Shown one piece after another: positions 1-6,700 of a DNA stretch of 10,537 nt (positions are counted from its first letter, which is position 1; each line of letters opens with the position of its first letter). The notes under the pieces are model-generated. The model ran no database searches. It worked only from the letters and a program-made list of their open reading frames with translations, and was not told the DNA's origin. The position numbers and the translations under genes are program-made. This DNA comes from Goniomonas avonlea (Eukaryota; Cryptophyceae; Goniomonadida; Goniomonadaceae), in assembly GCA_003573635.1 (NCBI GenBank), contig QUTJ01031252.1:1-10537 (forward strand), read 5' to 3'.

Positions 1-190
1 CTTCGCACCTCTGCTTCTCCTCGCAACCCCCTCACACGGTCCGTGTCTCCCTCTCACAACCCCCTCACCTCTCCCTGTCTCCTCACACACCCCTCACCTC
101 TCCCTGTCTCCACACAACCCCTCACACATCCTGGCCTCCCAACCCCTCACAACCCCCTCACATCTCCCTGGCCTCCCAATCCCTCACACC
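1..190. repeat. C/T-rich minisatellite
   Basis: Degenerate repeats built from CCCCTCACA, CACCTCTCCCTGTCTCC and CCTGGCCTCCCAA run through this stretch. The units vary in length and sequence. No coding signal is convincing; the open frame running through here is a by-product of the low-complexity, stop-poor sequence. It lies about 440 bases upstream of the first coding exon. Confidence 0.75.
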
Positions 191-629
191 ATTGTGTCTC
201 CGTGTCCGTGACCTTCGTGTCTCCTGCCTTGGTCAGAGCACATGAGCCGAGGAGGTGTTGGTCTTCCTTTGTGGCGCCGGCCCTCGCAGTCTCACACCCG
301 TCAAGGTTGCCACCGGAGGTTGGAGCACACTCCCGAATTTCTGATTTGAGTCTTGGCAAGCCACCGCAGCTGTGGTCGCCACCTCCAGAGGGTGCGTCTC
401 TCTGGCTCGCTGCCGTCTTTCGGTCCCGCAGTCAACTCTGCTCAATGTTTTCCCAGTCTTCTCCGTTCCCCAACCCTTCTGCAACTCTTCCCCAATTCTT
501 TTCAGCTTTGACTCGTCGCCGGAACTCTTTTTCTCTTTTAAAAGCTGCCACGTGCCCTGCAATGCTTGCATGCTGCGAGTGTGATGGCACAACACAGTGG
601 TTCGGCGAGGTGATGACGCAGAGCCTGTG
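191..629. other. Gene-free 5' flank, pyrimidine-rich toward the gene
   Basis: I see no protein family, RNA gene or clear core promoter motif here. From about 400 to 540 the plus strand is strongly C/T-rich, which would fit a promoter or 5' UTR of the downstream gene. Open frames exist on both strands, but their translations look compositionally random. An upstream non-coding exon or the transcription start cannot be located from the sequence alone. Confidence 0.5.
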
Positions 630-716
630 ATGGCGTACCTCGGCCAGCTCTACCACGCTCGCGCTTCGCATCAGTTAAAGCTGTCCAAGTGCCTGCTCAA
701 GGTCTTTCCCCCTGAG
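630..716 (+). CDS. Exon 1: N-terminus of the LRR protein
   Basis: Encodes MAYLGQLYHARASHQ followed by LKLSKCLLKVFPPE. The pattern short helix, then L-x-L-x-x-x-x-L-x-x-x-P, resembles the N-terminus of LRRC40-type proteins. ATG 630 is chosen because it places the helix at the right distance from the first repeat; an in-frame ATG at 597 would add 11 residues with no family support. The exon ends GAG|GTTCGT, phase 0. Confidence 0.65.
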
Positions 717-3700
717 GTTCGTGACCCCCCGCGCACACTCCGTCGCCGCACTCCACACCACACCACCGCGACAATGCGCACCTCTTGCGCCACTCTTGCA
801 CCCCTTTTGCACCCCTCTCCTCTTGCACCCCTCTTGCACCTCAAGGACAACCAACCTCTTGCCTCTCAGGTCCTGGAGCTCGGCGTTGCACTCAAAGAGC
901 TTCGTCTGGACGGGAACCTTCTCTCCTCACTTCCCAATGTCTTCGCGCAGTTGAGTGGACTAACTGCCGTTGAGGCACGTCCGTTGGAGGCTCCCTCCTT
1001 TGCCTTGTCGTTTGATATCCTCAACCCCTTCTCGCACTCCACCTCCTGCTCGTCTTGCTAACTTGAATTGATTTTTTCCCTTCGTGTGTCTGTCGCTTGA
1101 CGGGTCTCTCGGCCCGTTCTTGCTGCAATATCGAATTCGATGTGCATCTCAGACAATTCCCTTGCACAGCTTCAGAACAACCGGCTGGAGCGCCTTCCGC
1201 CGTCGATTGGAGTGAAGTGCACCTTGCTGCGCTCCCTCAACTTGTCAAGAAACAAACTCAGGAGGATTCCTGTTGAGTTTGCCAACCTGCGGTCCCTCAA
1301 GACATTCGTGACCGGTGCGCCCTCCCTCGCCCGCCACACTGCAGCTGCCTGCTTTCACTTGAATCAATTGGTTGCCTTACCCAGCCGAATACTCCCCTTT
1401 CCTGGCCAAGGTCAGTGCAGTCAGTGCGATCGCTTGAGTGTGCGGAGTGACGGCGTTGCACGCCTGTCGTTAGCATAGCCGACACGATTGTCGTCGCGGT
1501 CTGACGTTGTAGTCCCCGTCCTTATGGCTCTAGTCGTTTCCGTGTAACGTGCGACTTTCGCAAACGCTGACTTGTGCTATCTTTGTGCCGCGGTGCTTTG
1601 ATCGCAGTGACTGGGTTGGCGTGTGTTCTACTGGGATTAAAGAACAACGACTTTCATAGGTGCAAGGTAGGAATTGATTTGAGCGGCTCACATTATGTCT
1701 GCAGACTCCAATCCTTGGGTGGTCGACCCTCTGTCCGTCATTGCTTTGGGGAAGACACAGCCGTTTTTTCACAATCCCACAGCTGGGACAGGTACGCAAC
1801 CGAAACACCTGTCGCTCTGTTTGATGAACGAGAGCGGTGCGGACCTGCAAGACCAGCGAGAGATGTGTCACCTACAGAGAGAGAGAGAGAGAGAAAGAGA
1901 GAGAATCAGAGAGAGAGAGAGAGAGCGGGAGAGGGAGCGAGAGACAAACGCTTGTGTCGCAGGTATTATTCGTCTGCGAGGTGTGTTTTTGACGGCGCGA
2001 GGGCTGCTGTCGTGTCTGTACGACATGGACCCCATGCCCGTCTGGACCGACGTCCACCTCGACGACAACAGAATCAAGTGGCTCCCACAAGAGCTCGCTC
2101 AGGTAACGGCGCCCTTTCTCCCATCGCGCTGACCCATATTTCCCATTGCGGGTGTGAACCTGAGGAACTGGTGGCGAGTCCCAAGTCTTATGCAATGGCT
2201 GGTATTCGACGATTGTTGTCAATGGTTGATATTCGATGATGTTGTCAACGGCGAATGGCCCCAACGACACACACATTGTGGAATGTCGCGTGTATGTCAA
2301 AAGTCCATGTAGTGTCCTCAGTAGTGGAGTTTGTGAATGAGCACAGATGCCGTAATTGTTCTGAGTATGTATCTCTAACGTCCTGTCCGAATCCAATGGA
2401 CCAAAGTGCTGTGGTATTGCACTCACGATGGACATGGTAGGCGACGTCCATTGTGCGCCTGCACCTGCAACGGAACATTTTGTCCTCGTTGCCTCCATGG
2501 CTGGGGGTGTACGGGTGTTTGCAGTCGCTTTGCGTTACCCACAATCACCTCAAGGTGCGTGTGTCCTTCTAGTTGAATTTATGTTTTGTTCCTCATGGTC
2601 TGATAGATTGCCTGAGACAGTGTCCTCACCGCTGAGCGATAGCATGCAGGAATACTCCTTGGATGCAATTTCGTGCCATGACATTGTGCAGATTGCAACA
2701 ACACGATGAGGCACTACACTGCAAGAACACAAAGACTGCCTTCTGCGCGAACACAGCGACTGCAGAGTGCAACAACACGATGAAACACTCCACTACAACA
2801 ACGCAGTGACGCCAGACACTGGAGGTGGCTAATGAATGACTGGCAATGACGCAAGAGCAGTTCCTGTGTTCGCGCATAGGGCAGTCTTCGTGTTGTTGCA
2901 GTTCAGGAGTTCATCGTGCTGCACTTGTTCGAGCACATGGCAGACTTTGCTGTTGCTCATCAACACCTTCCCTTGCGCAGGTTCTCCCACCCTCCATTGC
3001 CAACCTTTCTTGTCTTGAGTCTTTGGATCTCAGTCGAAATTTCTTGACAAGGCTACCGGACTGCCTTGCAGAGTTGGCACCCTGCCTCAAGCTCTTGTCC
3101 GTCGAAATGAATCGACTCGAGGTACCAATCGTTTTCTCCCGTTGGTTGTGCTGGCAGTAAGCCAGTTAAATGATCTACTGCATCCCATCACCCTATCCGC
3201 TCATCGGTCCGTGTGCCTGCTTTGTCACTCTTTATGTTCGCAAAAGGGTACCCGATACTCGCTTGAACAAGAGTGAACCTGATATCAGAGCCGATGGCAG
3301 GTTCTCACTCCAGCAGTGGGTCTGCTGACCCGACTGACTACTCTGCGGTTGGGAGTTAATAATTTGCGCACGCTGCCCCCGGAGCTGTGCAGCTCCTGCC
3401 TCACGCACCTCGACTGGCGCCACAATCCAGTGAAAAGTATTCCTGAGGTGCGTCATGATTTTGGGATGTTGTAACATTTGGCTGCGGCACGTGGAGCGCA
3501 TAGATGTCTTTGTATCGGCAGCGATCAGCAACGTGGGTTGCCAAAGGAATGTCGCGGTTTGACCTGGGCGGCAGGTTGTGCGGGCGGGCGGCGTGGAGGC
3601 TGTGCTGGACTATCAGCGACGGCTGCTGCACGGCAAGGTGCACGGCTGCCTCGACCTGCGGGGACTTGACCTGGACGTCGTCCCCTGGGAGTGCACTGTG

Positions 3701-6700
3701 TTTACGCACTTGCAGGTCTGCTCTTTGTTTTATGGCCGTGTGCGAGTTGAACTGTCGCCCCGTGGGGATGCATAGCGGTTCTGCGGCGGTGCTGGAGCAG
3801 GCTTGTGACAACGCAGCCGCGCAGACCCTTCTCCTGGACAACAACCGTCTTGTGGATCTCGTCCCCCTGCCGCCGCCCGAGCGCGTCACGTACGGCGACG
3901 TCGGAGTGCTCGCGAGTCGCCAAGGCCTCGAGGGCGTGTTCGCTGATGTTCCTCACCCGGACAAATTGGTTGAGTGGGGGGGGTTTCTTGTGCAAGGCGT
4001 CGTGGGCACAGAGACTGCAGCTGGCTTGGGTGCGCGTTTGACCCAAGGGCAGTCGTTGCTGAGCACTGCGGGGCACGAAGACACTAGCCGCTCTGTGAGC
4101 CAGTATGCAAGCGAATCACTGAGTCGGAGTGTGGCGGAGGACTGCAGTCGGAACGCAAGTGGTGACGCCAGTCCAACTCCCAGTTTGACTCCCGAGGCAC
4201 AACCAGGTCGCACCAACCGCAGCACTGATGACTCCAGGAGTGCAGACCAGAGTAAGAATAGTGCAGGGAGCAGCCGGGACAGGAAGACGGGAGAGGACGC
4301 CATGGATGCCGCCCGTGCGTCTGTTGCGTCTCCTGTGTGCCCCGTCTCGCCAAGGGCAGCTCTTGACACTTGGCGCACCCGAGGAGAAGGGACCCCCAGC
4401 GCAAACGGCCTCAGCCTCGTCAGGAACTCTGGGCGTGCTGCGGGCGTCGAGACTCTGGTCTGTCCTCTTGCTCTCTCTGCAAGGGTGTCCTGACTTTGTG
4501 CCCGCAGTCAAACCACCTGCCTTCGGAGTTGATCACAAGTAAGGGCGAGGAGCTTGTTGGTGCCGAGCGCTCCCCTCACAGTCTTGGAATGCTCACCAAT
4601 CTTCGCACCCTCAGTGTGTCGTGTAACCGCCTTGTCGAGCTCCCGTCGGCGTTGGCAGTGCTGACCCTCCTCGAGGTGCGTTGGTGCACCCGCGCCTCTT
4701 TCGCCTCAGTCTCCCTTGAGGTTTCGCGGTGCCACGGAGTTGACAACCGGCCGCACTAACAGGACCTGGATGTGAGTTACAACAAGCTCGAAGTGATGCC
4801 CGTCGCGGTCTTGGGGAGGTGCACCAATCTTCAATATCTTAACCTGCACAAAAACAACTTTGTTCACCCTCCTCGAGCGGTGCGCGTGCCGTGTGGAGAA
4901 GGACTCGCCGATTACTGGAGTCGGGTTGAGGCTGCCGACACCTCGCACGTCCTGGTGAGAACAGCAGACACACAACCGTAGTCGAGATGAGATGGCAATA
5001 TGAAAGCTGCCGTTGTTGTGGTGTTGGCGCATGCTCGTTCTGTGTTCAGAGTCGCTCAACGTCCTGCCAGTTGATAGCTGTATCCCCTGTGTGCTGGAGG
5101 TTGAGCGTGCGCGCAGGAGCTCGTAGGGCGCGGCCTCCGGATTGTGCCGCCGGAGCCGCTCGAACGCTCGACACACAGGCGCCACCTCGCAACCTTGGAT
5201 GTGTCCTCCAACTCCATCGCCTCGCTTGATCCGCGAATGCACATCTTGGAGGTGACGGCGCCCAGCCCCCTGCAGAACACACTGTGTTGCCCTTGAGATC
5301 TTAATGTTGCTTTGCTTGTTTATCTCCACAGCCTCAGAACATCTTGTACAGGCACTGCAGGTGTTTCGAGCGGCGCACAACAAACTTCGCACTTTGCCAC
5401 CGGAGCTTGGTGCACTGTCCCAGCTTACAGAGCTTTCCGTGCCGCACAACCACATCCATGAGCTGCCGCAGGTCCGCGACTTGTGACTGTTGCGGCGTGA
5501 TATCTTGATGTTGTTGTGGTATGATATTGTTGCCGCGTGATATTATCGCCGTGGTCCCCGCCTTATCCCTGCCGGAAGGGTTTGGGTGGTGTCACACACA
5601 AATGTTATTTTTTACCATTTTGCAGGCGTTGGGGCAGGTGACCCGGCTCAAGCTCCTTGACCTCGCGCACAACAAGATTGTCCAGTCACACCAGCTATCC
5701 TTCACCTTGTCGCTCCGAGACCTCAGGACACTCCGAGTGCAGCACAATTGTGTATGTCTCCCAGTCCTGGCCCTGCATGTGTCAGTTGCCTCCGTGCGCA
5801 TCGTGCAATTAAGCGCCTCTCACGCTTGTGCATGCAAACTTGATTCACCTGCCATCAAAACCCAACGTGAACCATTCGTCACAATACGCAACTGAAAGGT
5901 GAATTACAGCTCGAAGGTCTCAACTTTGCCTTGGGCACGCTGCCGCACCTTGCCGAGTTACTGATCGAAGGAAATAACTTGGACAACCCGCCTGTCAAGG
6001 TCATCGCTCAAGGCCCTTCGGCTGTGCTGGAGTTCCTCAGGTCTGCGATGTTCTTCACTTGCTGCCGCACAGCACTCCTCCTCTCCCTCTCACCGGCCGC
6101 TCACACTGCCCACACATTCTCTCACTCTGGCCACTGCTGCTGCCCACTCAGCAGTCCACAAAGAATTATCTTGCCTTCGAGTTGGTTGTTCTGATTAAGC
6201 TTGGCAGATACAACGCCCCGTACGACGAGGAGGCGTGTGTGCAAAGGCCTCCTGTTGGAGTTCTGTCTCGTCCACCCCCCCGCCGTCTCGCCCATGGCCG
6301 AGGCCAGGTGTCTCCCTTGCCCCACTCCAGTTTCTCCGTGGACCAAACCAAATTGACCTTAAATCGTGACCCCGGTCCTCACGCGCTGGCCAAGTGTCCC
6401 AGTCCACACTCTGCCCCCACGACACTCTGCCACCACGACACTCTGCCACCACGACACTCTGCCACCACTGTCTCCTCTCCCGCTGTCCCTGTGCCGTCCC
6501 TGTGCAGGTCCACACTCTGCCACCACGACACTCTGCCACCACTGTCTCCTCTCCCGCTGTCCCCGTGCCGTCCCTGTGCAGGTCCACCTCCCACTTCTGT
6601 CTCCTCTCTCCTACCGTAACGCGTTCCGTCCCTGTGCAGGTCCACACTGTACCACCAGTGTCCCTTCTTCCCCGGGCACAAATCATGTCCAGCTCCGAGT

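Noticed and set aside
233-595. Minus-strand open frame of 120 codons
   Set aside because: Mirror of a pyrimidine-rich tract; no recognisable motif or splice context.
43-630. 195-codon plus-strand open frame over the 5' region
   Set aside because: It starts in a C-rich minisatellite with few stops, has no domain, and is out of frame with exon 1.
3401-4511. Several minus-strand frames opposite exons 7-9
   Set aside because: Antisense shadows of GC-rich coding sequence; the plus strand has the LRR signal.
4540-4582. GTAAGG...CACAG as a 43-nt intron in exon 10
   Set aside because: Good borders, but removal shifts the frame and destroys the LGMLTNLRTL repeat that follows.
4706-5455. Minus-strand open frame of 249 codons, longest on that strand
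   Set aside because: It overlaps exons 11-13, whose LRR motifs and splice phases are convincing; its own translation shows no family.
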